From assembly GCA_021806165.1 (NCBI GenBank), contig JAJZXY010000003.1, positions 62,001 to 126,000 on the forward strand: a stretch of DNA of 64,000 bases. Reading direction: 5' to 3'. The notes under the pieces are model-generated. The model made no database searches. It saw nothing but the letters and a program-made list of their open reading frames with translations, and was not told the origin of the DNA. The DNA comes from Thermoplasmata archaeon (GTDB lineage Archaea; Thermoplasmatota; Thermoplasmata; Sysuiplasmatales; Sysuiplasmataceae). Shown piece after piece: positions 17,351-26,288 of the stretch. Within the stretch, counting starts at the first letter, position 1. Each line of letters opens with the position of its first letter. Both the position numbers and the translations under genes were made by a program.

Positions 17351-18070
17351 TCATCTTGACACTGATATGGCGACAGCGAGCACGGTGTCGGCGATGTCTT
17401 CGGATGCGTCAAGTATGTCGTCAAGCTTGTGGACAAGCTCCGTAATATGGGTAAACTGAAGATAGTGCATCGTCGGTGCCATGAAGTAGAGCTTGTCAAA
17501 GGAGGCATCCTTGATGTTGTCGCCCTTCTCCTCAATCCCCTCTATTTCCATCCTTATGGTGCGCATCTCATCCAAATCCTTGGAGTACAGCAGGTTGACC
17601 AGCGCATTCATCGCGGATTCGGAAAGATCGAGAAGGTCGTTGAGCTGTGACTGGAATGCCAGCAGGTTGCCCAGCTCCTTTGCATCTATGCGCAGTTTAC
17701 CTGTCCGCTTTATCTCCCTGCTTATGTAATGGAAATTGTCCAGTATGTTGTCTGCCATGTCCACGCACTCAAGCAGGTTGTCCAGGACATTGGAGCTTAT
17801 GGCCCCGTTTGTTATCTCCCCGGATATCCTGAAAGCGATGATATCCGACTCCTTTTCGATGGCTATTACCTGCTCGTTAAGCTGGTTTATTGAAGCCATG
17901 CTCTCTGCATTCAGCATTTCCTTTACAATGCGCCTGGCATCCAGACCAAGCTGTATGATGCCGGCCACGTTCTGGAATACCTTCTTCTCACCAATAACAA
18001 ACAGTCCGCCGAAACGCCTTCTTGCCAGTTGAACCACTCCGAGTCTGGTGTATTCAAATAGGCGATCCAT
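17351..18070 (-). CDS. PhoU-like (DUF47) Pit accessory protein
   Basis: 239 residues, all-helical, DUF47/PhoU-like. Two helical-bundle repeats contain the acidic metal-binding patterns typical of the family (VIAIEKESDIIAFRIS and GIEEKGDNIKDASFDKL; also HKLDDILDASEDIADT). These proteins regulate or stabilise PiT transporters. ATG 18070 is chosen over 18103 because homologous sequence begins at MDRLFEYTR. Coupled to the broken permease by ATGA. A 19-bp palindrome sits in the divergent promoter region. With the permease dead, it may now serve the Pst system or have no partner. Confidence 0.85.
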   Translation of the reverse strand: MDRLFEYTRLGVVQLARRRFGGLFVIGEKKVFQNVAGIIQLGLDARRIVKEMLNAESMASINQLNEQVIAIEKESDIIAFRISGEITNGAISSNVLDNLLECVDMADNILDNFHYISREIKRTGKLRIDAKELGNLLAFQSQLNDLLDLSESAMNALVNLLYSKDLDEMRTIRMEIEGIEEKGDNIKDASFDKLYFMAPTMHYLQFTHITELVHKLDDILDASEDIADTVLAVAISVSR

Positions 18071-18151
18071 GCTATTAATGGTGCTGGAAGCACAGCCCAC
18101 CACAATGCACGGGCAGATTGACCGTGGAAGGGACGGCAGCCTGCTGGCAAC

Positions 18152-18170
18152 ATTATCAAGACTTGATAAT
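18152..18170. promoter_or_regulatory. perfect 19-bp palindrome between PhoU-like and pilin-like genes
   Basis: ATTATCAAGACTTGATAAT has 9-bp perfect arms around one base. A TATA-like TTTTAGTA at ~18183-18190 serves the rightward surface-protein gene, so the palindrome sits just upstream of that box; for the leftward operon it lies about where transcription should begin. It is a strong operator candidate for a dimeric repressor. Confidence 0.55.
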
Positions 18171-18236
18171 CTGGTGGTGACCTTTTAGTATTATCTGGGC
18201 CGACTTAGACAATGGACCCAGGCACAAGGCGTAATC

Positions 18237-20171
18237 ATGATTAATGGCAAGAGAGGAAGGAGCGGCAGGATTCACGGCAGGAAGGATTCTGGAGTTTCCG
18301 AGATAATCGGTGACATACTCATACTTGGAATAACCGTGGTTCTCTTCACCAGCATTTTCTTCTACGTAAGTGCAATCCCGACGCCGAACTCACAGACTTA
18401 TGCAGATTTCCACGCCACGGTCTCAGGCGATGTTCCCTACGGGGCAACCACTGTCGCGTACCTGAACATCACACACTTAGGGGGCCAGTCGCTTAATGCG
18501 GCAACAACTTCCATCGTTGTCCAGGTGAACCAGACAGCCACCGTCTATCTCATGGTCCAGGGTAATGCGGTGAATTCTGCGGGGAGGCTGATTCCGTGGA
18601 CCAGTTCCAGGTGGGGAGCAAACCAGGTCTGGAGTGTGAACTCCACAGGTGTGAACAGCGGCTCAGTTGTGAGCGTCACTATAATCAACAAGGCGTCCAA
18701 CTCGGTGGTATGGAGCACCGTTCTCAGCGGAGTGTCCACAATATCCGTTCCTGTGATACAGGACGCGTATGCATCTCCAAACCCCGTCATGCCGGGCAGG
18801 AATGTGACAGTTATCGCCAGCGTGCTTGGCAATGTCAAGTATGTGAATGCGTCCGTCTACTATCTGAACAATGCCGTGGGTACGCTAAGACTGACGGGTG
18901 CCAACGGCATATATTCCGGCGTCTTTGAGTCATCTTCAGGGCTGGCTGTCGGCCAGACTTATCCAGTCCAGATAAATGCAACGTCTGCAAACGGCGCAAA
19001 GGCAAATTACACCTTCTCGGTTTCAGTTGAAAGGGGCGGACCGAACATTGTAACAGCAAGCATCAACCCCAATCCGGCGACACCTGGAATCAACATCAGT
19101 GTGACCGCATATGTAATTGATAATAATACAACCTCATTCAACCCGCCATTGACCGGCAAGGTTACGATTCAACCTTTTAGCAATACGTCTCTCACGAATA
19201 TTACTGGGACCTCAAATATGAGCATGGGGTCGTATCCCGGCATCATGACATTCGAAGCACATGTATTGTCAAACGCAACTGGATTTGAAACATTCAAGCT
19301 GAAAGCAACAGACGTTTTCGGAAACACGGGCGTCTATTACGTTGTCCTTGTTGTGGTCAGCACGTTGAATTCAGGCTCATCCAACACTAGTTATCCTACC
19401 CCATACTTAGGCCCGACCAGTATGAGCTTTTCCGGTTTCACCTGGAACCAACCGGAACAGGAAGGACAGAACTCAAGCCAGATTAAATATAACAACGCAT
19501 ATAGTATAAATGCACAATACGTCAGTGGGAATTCTCCAAGTGGGTTGTATTTCAACTTGATATTACAAAACCACAATACAACAAATGATCTTTACCTAGA
19601 CGATCTAAGCAACATGTATATGTTTATGCTGTTACGGGTAAAACCAGGAGAGAGCATAGCTTCTCCTCAAATGGCTTTCATAGTCATGAATACCACACAG
19701 AATTCTCGCATATGGACCGTGGCCCCATCGAGCTCAACTGGCTCGCCAAGTTACAAATCTATCACACCACCTAGCGGTCAGAGTTACCAAAAATTCAACG
19801 GCATGAAAGAGCTTTGGTATCCGAGCCTTCGCTGGCCTTTAGATAATAGTCAACCATGGTACGGCCAGTTCATGTTACTTCCAGCAGCTGTTGGTGGCGT
19901 AGTTGTCAGCACAAAAGTTTCATTCGGTGCCTCATACGGCGGTGCAGGAGGAGGGGCCAAGAGTATACCGCTCTCCTCGGGCGGCCCATTTGTTCTGACA
20001 ACTGACAACTTTCAAACTCCATCCCTTTCGATAAACTTCCTACTTCTCTTTGGTTACCAGATACCTGCGGGAGAACAACCTACCACCGGCATTATCCAAA
20101 GTGGTATACCTTACGGTCAAACTCTGCCATTCACCGCCATTTACTGGTACAATTATCAGGGCGGCGGTTGA
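18237..20171 (+). CDS. type IV pilin-like surface protein with Ig-like repeats
   Basis: 644 residues. N-terminus is a short basic stretch, then GVSEIIGDILILGITVVLFTSIFFYVSAIP, the archaeal pilin/archaellin-type hydrophobic helix (DUF1628-like, class III signal-like context). Residues ~175-380 are Ig-like beta repeats (IQDAYASPNPVMPGRNVTVIA; SINPNPATPGINISVTAYV). The C-terminal ~260 residues are unrecognised, aromatic- and Ser/Asn-rich. Many N-x-S/T sequons suggest N-glycosylation. ATG 18237 follows a TATA box at ~18183-18190. By eye, bases after ~19,100 are clearly more AT-rich than the first half, so the distal part may have a different origin. Probably a filament subunit or adhesin. Confidence 0.7.
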   Translation: MINGKRGRSGRIHGRKDSGVSEIIGDILILGITVVLFTSIFFYVSAIPTPNSQTYADFHATVSGDVPYGATTVAYLNITHLGGQSLNAATTSIVVQVNQTATVYLMVQGNAVNSAGRLIPWTSSRWGANQVWSVNSTGVNSGSVVSVTIINKASNSVVWSTVLSGVSTISVPVIQDAYASPNPVMPGRNVTVIASVLGNVKYVNASVYYLNNAVGTLRLTGANGIYSGVFESSSGLAVGQTYPVQINATSANGAKANYTFSVSVERGGPNIVTASINPNPATPGINISVTAYVIDNNTTSFNPPLTGKVTIQPFSNTSLTNITGTSNMSMGSYPGIMTFEAHVLSNATGFETFKLKATDVFGNTGVYYVVLVVVSTLNSGSSNTSYPTPYLGPTSMSFSGFTWNQPEQEGQNSSQIKYNNAYSINAQYVSGNSPSGLYFNLILQNHNTTNDLYLDDLSNMYMFMLLRVKPGESIASPQMAFIVMNTTQNSRIWTVAPSSSTGSPSYKSITPPSGQSYQKFNGMKELWYPSLRWPLDNSQPWYGQFMLLPAAVGGVVVSTKVSFGASYGGAGGGAKSIPLSSGGPFVLTTDNFQTPSLSINFLLLFGYQIPAGEQPTTGIIQSGIPYGQTLPFTAIYWYNYQGGG

Positions 20172-20431
20172 GCTATATGTACTAATTTTGGGGCCTTGCA
20201 CAAAAAGTGTAATTCAAAGTTACTGGTCAGCCTGTTACGACAAAAGGGGACAAATGCAAAAATATGAAAGTATGACATGTCCTATGGTATAGTACCATGG
20301 ATTTGTGCAACCCCTGGAATGGGGTGGTTCATATTGTTCCTGTACATGATAAAAGCATCACGCCTGAGGGGAGCTTTGTCGGAAACAACCTCCATGGACC
20401 TGTCCTGATACCAGCTGGAACACGAATCTGC
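20172..20431. other. intergenic region with small hairpins, no convincing gene
   Basis: AT-rich between the surface protein and the small peptide gene. Two hairpins are visible: ATGGTA-TAG-TACCAT (20284-20298) and ACCCC-TGGAAT-GGGGT (about 20310-20325). Either could terminate the converging transcripts. Short open frames here are under 30 codons and lack a supporting start. Confidence 0.4.
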
Positions 20432-20683
20432 TCAGACGCCGCCGGCAATCTTGCCTATGCCCTTTGCGACCGCAGCCACGGCAGCGCCTATGCCACCACC
20501 GGCTGCACCACCCTCCAGCGAGCTCTGAACTGTCGAAACCACAGAATGACCGGGAGCAATCGCTGGTATGTGTTGTAATGCTATTGCGAGGCCTCCCGGA
20601 TGCCCGGCCGCCACGGAAGCTGCTCCCAGCCCTACTGCCCCTATTGCGGCGCCAATTGCACTTACTGCTGCAATTCCTATCAT
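20432..20683 (-). CDS. Gly/Ala-rich small peptide, candidate secreted or modified peptide
   Basis: 83 residues from ATG 20683, extraordinarily rich in Gly, Ala, Ile and Val. N-terminal ~27 residues are a hydrophobic helix with repeated small-residue spacing (GIAAVSAIGAAIGAVGLG). The middle holds HPGGLAIALQHIPAIAPGHSV. After a double glycine (SSLEGG) comes a cationic amphipathic tail AAGGGIGAAVAAVAKGIGK ending IAGGV, reminiscent of glycine-zipper bacteriocins. Start 20683 rather than 20707: a TTTATA box at ~20707-20713 sits exactly 25-27 bases upstream, implying a leaderless mRNA. It is divergent from a radical SAM/SPASM gene 130 bases away. I do not recognise a family; a bacteriocin or RiPP precursor is an inference. 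Confidence 0.5.
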   Translation of the reverse strand: MIGIAAVSAIGAAIGAVGLGAASVAAGHPGGLAIALQHIPAIAPGHSVVSTVQSSLEGGAAGGGIGAAVAAVAKGIGKIAGGV

Positions 20684-20705
20684 ACACCACAACTGGAAGT
20701 GCTGC

Positions 20706-20713
20706 ATATAAAA
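20706..20713 (-). promoter_or_regulatory. TATA box of the small peptide gene
   Basis: Minus strand reads CTTTTATATG; its centre is ~27 bases before ATG 20683, the spacing expected for a leaderless archaeal transcript. Confidence 0.45.
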
Positions 20714-20815
20714 GGCCTATTTGATGTACTTCGAACAGAGATGCCAATGAAGCGAGAGGAAGGCGGAAAGAAGTGTATCAAAGAATAGATGAATGAGTAC
20801 CTGCAATGATGTAGT

Positions 20816-21946
20816 ATGATCGGCGGAAGGCTGGATTTCTCGCGTAACCCGCTTCTCGTGTTCTGGGAGACGACAAAAGCATGCCCCCTGTCATGCAGGC
20901 ACTGCAGGGCGTCTGCAATAACCAGTCCCCTCCCTGATGAACTCACGTATGAAGAAGGTGTGAGACTGATGGACGACATTTCGTCCTTCGGGCAACCCAG
21001 GCCGGTTGTCATAATGACCGGAGGGGATTGTATGATGCGAAGCGACCTTGTGGAGCTTGTGAGGGAAGGGAAGGAGAGTCAGTTGAGCATTGCGCTCTCT
21101 CCTGCAGTCAGCAGCCTTCTTGATTCCGGGAAGCTAATTGAACTCAGGAACCTTGGAATACGATCTATTTCACTGAGCCTTGACGGTTCCAGAGCAGAGA
21201 TACATGACAGTATCAGGGGAATACCGGGCCACTTTGGGGAGACGATAAATGCGGCATCAAGACTTGTTGCCATGGGGTTCTCTGTCCAGATAAACACCAC
21301 TGTCATGCCGGATAATGTGGAAGAGCTTGCAGATATCGCCCTGATACTGAGGCAGCTGGGCATCAGAGTGTGGGAGGTCTTTTTCCTGGTTTCGGTGGGA
21401 CGAGGCGAACATCTGAAAGAGCTGACGGCGGCGCAGAATGAGGATGTCTGCAATTTCCTTGCTGAAATGACACGGCACGGTTTTACGGTCAGGACCGTGG
21501 AGGCCCCCTTTTACAGGCGTATTCTTGCAGAACGGACCAGGAGGGTTCCTGCTGCACATGGGACCAATGGCGAAGTGCATGGCGGATTGTACAGCAGGCT
21601 AATGGAAAGGGCGTCAGTCCTTCTGGGGCCGCCTCAGAGGGAAGTGGTAGCATCTAATGTGCCGACAAGGGACGGCAAGGGTATAATATTCATCTCACAG
21701 AATGGGGAAGTCTACCCTTCAGGCTTCCTTCCCTATTCGGTAGGTAACGTGAGGTCAGGGAGCATTACGGATATTTACAGGAACAACCGCACTTTGATAT
21801 CCATAAGGAATGGCGAGTTCGGAGGCAAGTGCGGCGTGTGTGAATACAGGGATGTGTGCGGCGGTTCCCGCTCCCGTGCATTCTCACATTCAGGCGATGT
21901 TCTTGCGGAGGATCCTGGTTGCGCATATTTACCTGGCGGTTTCTGA
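20816..21946 (+). CDS. radical SAM/SPASM protein (TIGR04053-like)
   Basis: 376 residues. N-terminal radical SAM motif C-x3-C-x2-C in NPLLVFWETTKACPLSCRHCRA; the FWETTKAC and MTGGDCMMRSDL context is that of the sporadic TIGR04053 group. C-terminal SPASM cysteines appear in KCGVCEYRDVCGGSRSRAF and DPGCAYL, so auxiliary Fe-S clusters are expected. Relatives include peptide-modifying enzymes (PqqE, sactionine synthases) and heme-pathway enzymes (AhbC/AhbD); the substrate of this subgroup is not known to me. It stands alone apart from the divergent Gly/Ala-rich peptide gene, hence the suggestion that it modifies that peptide. The GGD-C-MMR variant replaces the more usual Pro after Asp. Confidence 0.8.
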   Translation: MIGGRLDFSRNPLLVFWETTKACPLSCRHCRASAITSPLPDELTYEEGVRLMDDISSFGQPRPVVIMTGGDCMMRSDLVELVREGKESQLSIALSPAVSSLLDSGKLIELRNLGIRSISLSLDGSRAEIHDSIRGIPGHFGETINAASRLVAMGFSVQINTTVMPDNVEELADIALILRQLGIRVWEVFFLVSVGRGEHLKELTAAQNEDVCNFLAEMTRHGFTVRTVEAPFYRRILAERTRRVPAAHGTNGEVHGGLYSRLMERASVLLGPPQREVVASNVPTRDGKGIIFISQNGEVYPSGFLPYSVGNVRSGSITDIYRNNRTLISIRNGEFGGKCGVCEYRDVCGGSRSRAFSHSGDVLAEDPGCAYLPGGF

Positions 21947-22065
21947 AACTTGAATTCCGGTGGCGAAGAAAAGGTTCGAATCCTGCCTGGTGCGCAAGTC
22001 GGCCGAATGCGTTCCAATCCGCACAGACACCGCAGGATTCTGCAGTTTGGTAAAGAGTGGTGCTT

Positions 22066-24276
22066 TCAGTTTCCCGGCTTGTCATTCTTCTGCGGCTCAT
22101 CCTTTGCAGCCGACTTTCTGGATCGCCTGAGCAGCAGTATGACTGAGGCCGCAGCGATTGCTATGACGAGCACAATGACAACTATGACATAGAACAGGTT
22201 GGTGGACGTGACAGGAGGATAGACCGAGGTGAATTTGAGTATCATCGTTGATGCGGATGTAACACCAACACTCCGGGTAATCTGCTGTGAGACGGGTGTC
22301 AGGTCGTAAGTGGTGGAAAAGGAGGCGGTGACAACATAGTTTCCGCCTGCAAGTTCGAATGCTGCATGGCCATTGATGCCGGTGACGGCAGAAAGGAATG
22401 TGCCTGTAGAATTGCTGAATACGTTGATAATCACGTTGCTGAGCGGAGAACCGGATGATGAGAGCGCATCAATGGTGATGGTGTATATGCTGCTGTTGAG
22501 CACCAGTGCGGGCGCTGTGGGGTTGTCCAAGACCATGTTGTTGTTCAGGTAAACCTGTATTCCCTTCCAGTATACCGTCACAGCATATGTGCCGTAAGGG
22601 AGGACAGCTGAAGCCATGCCTGAGGCATTCGTTGTGTTGAAGCCAAGCTGAGTGCCTGATGTTGAATTGACAATGAGAACGTTGGCTGTGGGCACAGGGC
22701 TGCCCGAGGAGCTGACGACTTTGAAGGATTGGCTGTATGCTCCCACATTCACCGGCTCATTACCGTTGCTATTGACATAAATGCTTCCGTTGAAAACCAT
22801 GCTGCTGTGCCAGAAGACCACTGTGGAGTAGTTTCCCCTGGCCATTTCAGAAAGTGTGAAAGCACCGCTGGCTCCTGTGACGACAAGCGGCAATGATGTT
22901 CCGTTCGGGGATCGCATGTAGACGAACGCATCCAGAAGAGGAGCTCCTGACTGGTCCTCGAATGTGTACTCTGGTGAGTAAATTTTCGACTTGAGCGAGA
23001 ATGCATTGCTTGTATTGTTTACAGTGACGGCGAATGTTCCAACCTCAATAGACTGCCAGGACACGCGAACCGTGTAGTTTCCGCCCGCCAGATAAATTCC
23101 CGCAACTCCTGTGCTGTTTGTGATGTTCGAGGCGATGAATGAAGAGGAGTAGTACACGCTGACATGTGCTCCCCTTACCGAATGGCTGAGCGAATCCTGG
23201 ACTGTGAACAAGGCATGCACCGGAGGCAGCCCCACGTAAAGTTGCATGCTGCCAAATGCATTCCTGCCGAACAGAACGCCGGAAGATGACGGATAATTGT
23301 GCATCGTGTTATCAGTCCCGTTCACTGTGATTTTGTATTCACCTGGAGAGAACGCGCTGTAGTTGAATGTGAAATTGTAGAGTACGTAGTTGATACCAAT
23401 CGAGAATGCGCTAACAGGAGACATTACTCCGCTGTCCACAACAGCATTTGCCGAATTGGTTATAATCCAGTCAACAGGCCATGAAAAGAAGTCATAGGCA
23501 CCGAGAGGATCGGTCAGGTTTGAATAGACAGTCACATTCTTATCTGCTGCATAGGATGGCAATGAGTACAGTGCTGCGCCTGTGCTGCTGACCGCATAAA
23601 TGTTGCTGACCTCCAGATATGAAGAAGCAGGGATTATGCCCTCGGAGTAATATACAGTGCTGTTGACTTTTCCCCAGAGAGCGCTGTACGTCTCGGCTGA
23701 GTTTCCGCTGACCACTATGTTAAAGGAAAGGCTGTAGTTAGTATTGACCGTCATGTCCAGCTTGGGACCGGTAAGGCGGATGAGAGTGGGAATTGCCCCG
23801 GGATAATTGACATTCATTGTGGTGGAAGGTCCGGTTCCGATAAGCTTAGATGTGCCACTTGGACTGTCCTCAAAGACGGAAAGGGATATCGAGCCTCAGT
23901 TCGGCGAGGATCCCTTTTGCGTCATATAGATGTAGGAGTAAACAGTGCCGTTGAGACCCAGCGGGCCCGACAGCTGGGGATAAACGGTAAAATTAAGCGA
24001 CAGATAATGAAGCGAGGAGACGTTGTACCCAGTGCTTGCATATTGCGGTACCGTATCGTTCCAGGTATCGGCTATATGCAGGTGAGGTGCGCCGCCAACT
24101 GTCACAGGCGACGAGATATTATGGAAGTACATGGTGAGATTTGTGGGCGCCGGAGGCGATCCCGTGTACGGGGAAGCGAGCGCGACGGAAGCAGCGCTCT
24201 GGATCATGAAGGCGCCGGAGAATATCAAAAACAGTGCCAATGCCCCTGTCTTGAGGCGGATGCCGAATCTACTCAT
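22066..24276 (-). pseudogene. membrane-anchored surface protein with an in-frame TGA
   Basis: One continuous frame of 737 codons. N-terminal signal peptide (GALALFLIFSGAFMIQSAASVALA), beta-rich ectodomain with several carboxypeptidase-regulatory-like repeats (for example NSTGVAGIYLAGGNYTVRVSW, TNASGMASAVLPYGTYAVTVYW), and a C-terminal anchor FYVIVVIVLVIAIAAASVILLLRRSRKS. Codon 127 (23896-23898) is TGA in the context KGSSPN-stop-GSISLSV, with the same frame continuing on both sides and no good restart (the next ATG, 23817, is inside the domain). A TGG-to-TGA change is the simplest reading. TATA at ~24300-24312 precedes ATG 24276. Broken gene, sequencing error or readthrough cannot be separated here. 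Confidence 0.7.
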
Positions 24277-24510
24277 GGGATTCGGGTTTCAACCGAGTGG
24301 CATAATATATAATGACTTAGACATAAATTGTAACATTCGATACTCGTCAAAGCCAGCTCGGTCAAATAACATCACTCCAGAGACTGGATGAACAGGCAAA
24401 GTGGGCGAAGCCCTGCAACAGGGGATGGTCACCCTGGCCTCTTCTCAGTGCGGGTATTTGGCCCGAAAGCGTTCGGAAATCGGATGATTGAAATGGCCTG
24501 GAAACTGGAC

Positions 24511-26286
24511 TCAGCGACTGCCAGCGTCTGTTTGTGCAGCGGGGGCAGGTTGAGAGCCGGATACTGGCATTGCCTGTGGATGCTCCTTCTGCTGACCCAA
24601 AGCGCCAAGTTCGCGCATTTCCCTCTCCACCTTCGCCACCGTCTTCTCGGCATCCCTGTAGTAGGCCGAGATGAGAGCGGCCACTGACAAGTAGTTGTTT
24701 ACGTTCTTCCTGCGCATGTATTCGAGGAGGAGGACCCTTCTCCTCATTTCATTCTCCATCTCCCTCGGGGACCACCCCTTGCTAAGCCTTATCTTTTCGA
24801 ATATGTAGCTGTGGCCGGAGTAGTGGAAACGGTCATCGGCCGGGTTCCATGTAAACACCGAATTGTATATGATTTCGTTTGTCTCAGGGTCGAGACCAAC
24901 TATCTCGGTTAGAGACTTTACACGCCTCGTCATCTTTGTTCCGACCTTAACCTGCCCCTGCAGGAGCATTATGTTCAATGCGGTCATCAGTGAACGGGGC
25001 AGCTTGATCGGTTCGCTTTCCATCCTGTGTATCATTGCGCCAAGATCGTCTGCATGGAATGTGGAATATGCTATTGTTCCGGTGGCCATCGCCTGGAAGA
25101 CGACATAAGCCTCCTTTCCCCTGACCTCTCCGACCATCAGGTACTGCGGTCTCTGCCTCATCGCAGCTGTCAGCAGGTCAAACATGTCCACCGCACCTGC
25201 CATGTTGTTGTTCCTGCCCCCGAAACCCTCGCGTGTTACTGAAGCTATCCAGTTCTCATGGGGAAGGTTCAGCTCCCTTGTGTCCTCGATGCTGATGACC
25301 TTCATCTGAGGCGGTATGAACAGGAGGACTGCGTTGAGCGTCGTGGTCTTCCCGCTCGCGGTGCCGCCGCACACCATCATGGAGCTGCCATACTCAATGC
25401 AGAGCCACAGGTATGCCATCATGTCAACGCTCATTGTCTTGAATCTCACCAGGTCGATGGGTGTGAATGGATCGTCCTTGAACCGCCTTATTGTAAATGA
25501 TGAACCCTTCTTTGTAACATGCTTGCCAAGCGTTGCGTTAAGCCTTGAACCGCCAGGGAGGGTGGCATCAAGCATGGGACTGGCAACAGATATCTGTTTC
25601 CCCGAGCGCTGTGCAAGCCATACAACAAAGGCATCGAGCTCTTCCTCCCTTTCGAACTTGAGGTTGGAGCGAATAGAACCGTACTTTCTGTGGAAAATAA
25701 ATATCGGTATGTTGACACCGTCACATGATATATCCTCAACATTGCTGTCCAGCATTATGCCCTCTATGATGCCGAGGCCAACAAGGTCCCTCTTGAGGTA
25801 ATAGAAGACGCGCTCCGTGGAAATTGGGTTCAGTGAGATGTCCAGGGAGCGCAGGACCTCCATTGTTGCCTTCTTCAGGTTCTTCTCCTTGGCCTCCTTC
25901 TCCTCACCTTCAGACATGTTCAGAGAAGAAATCAGTGCTTCCTTCAGAGTCCTCAGAACATTCCTCTCGTCCGTTGAAAGTGGCGGCTCTATGAGCTCAT
26001 AGAGATATTCATTGAGGATTGTATCATATCTTATCCTTGAATACGAGTATGGCTCATTGAGCGCCTCGATCTCCACCTCCTCCTGCCCCTTCTCGCCTAT
26101 GAGCGGAATGGGTGTGACCTTGAGGCTCGATCCCAGCCTGTATTCTTCTTCTGGAATCATGATGCGCAGCGGCTTGCTGCCGAGCGTATTCATGAATCTG
26201 AGATAGCGCGTTTTGAGGCTTACATGCTTCCCTTCCCCTTCTTCACCCTTCTCCCTTCCGGAGCCGTTCTGTACTTCAGTTGCCAT
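24511..26286 (-). CDS. type II/IV secretion (pilus assembly) ATPase, second copy
   Basis: 591 residues, GspE/PilB/ArlI superfamily. Walker A GGTASGKTTTLN (~304-315), Asp box IEDTRELNLPHENWI, Walker B RPQYLMVGEVRGKEAYVVFQAMATG and His box YSTFHADD. Drives pilin insertion or extraction at the cytoplasmic face. ATG 26286 is two bases after the preceding stop. The C-terminus has an added helix and a Pro/Ala/Gln tail. It is the last gene of the pilus operon, which already has another ATPase at its head. Confidence 0.9.
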   Translation of the reverse strand: MATEVQNGSGREKGEEGEGKHVSLKTRYLRFMNTLGSKPLRIMIPEEEYRLGSSLKVTPIPLIGEKGQEEVEIEALNEPYSYSRIRYDTILNEYLYELIEPPLSTDERNVLRTLKEALISSLNMSEGEEKEAKEKNLKKATMEVLRSLDISLNPISTERVFYYLKRDLVGLGIIEGIMLDSNVEDISCDGVNIPIFIFHRKYGSIRSNLKFEREEELDAFVVWLAQRSGKQISVASPMLDATLPGGSRLNATLGKHVTKKGSSFTIRRFKDDPFTPIDLVRFKTMSVDMMAYLWLCIEYGSSMMVCGGTASGKTTTLNAVLLFIPPQMKVISIEDTRELNLPHENWIASVTREGFGGRNNNMAGAVDMFDLLTAAMRQRPQYLMVGEVRGKEAYVVFQAMATGTIAYSTFHADDLGAMIHRMESEPIKLPRSLMTALNIMLLQGQVKVGTKMTRRVKSLTEIVGLDPETNEIIYNSVFTWNPADDRFHYSGHSYIFEKIRLSKGWSPREMENEMRRRVLLLEYMRRKNVNNYLSVAALISAYYRDAEKTVAKVEREMRELGALGQQKEHPQAMPVSGSQPAPAAQTDAGSR

Positions 26287-26288
26287 TC

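Larger units (their letters stand above)
15113..17354 (-). pseudogene. PiT-family phosphate permease gene, disrupted by an IS and an in-frame TGA
   Basis: Removing the IS (15299-16626) and one copy of its target duplication restores one frame of 303 codons. The N-terminal part (17354-16896) has the first PiT repeat (VYGNNLSACVWTRVGSG), and the second repeat (VLGANTIGVILAISG) follows in the same frame. Between them, codon 154 (16893-16895) is TGA with no frameshift. The IS then splits the reading frame inside LLDSIK|LVESAT; the distal part carries LPLSNTQTAPSTLFGAG and the last helix. PiT proteins are low-affinity phosphate or metal-phosphate symporters. ATG 17354 overlaps the PhoU-like stop by 4 bases (ATGA), so it was the second gene of a PhoU/Pit operon. 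Very likely non-functional. Confidence 0.88.

Noticed and set aside
20297-20578. Rightward 93-residue frame over the small peptide gene
   Set aside because: It is antisense to the Gly/Ala-rich peptide, which has the better promoter and start; the frame looks like its shadow.
21920-21995. tRNA-like fragment: GGTTCGAATCC T-loop motif at 21973-21983 and GCGCAT/GTGCGC acceptor-like pairing
   Set aside because: The T stem does not pair beyond two bases, no anticodon or D arm forms, and the 5' part lies inside the radical SAM coding sequence. At best a degraded remnant.
22066-24276. Two separate genes (a short secreted protein and a 583-residue protein)
   Set aside because: Both parts share one frame with only a TGA between; the second part has no signal peptide, ribosome site or promoter of its own, so one interrupted gene is simpler.
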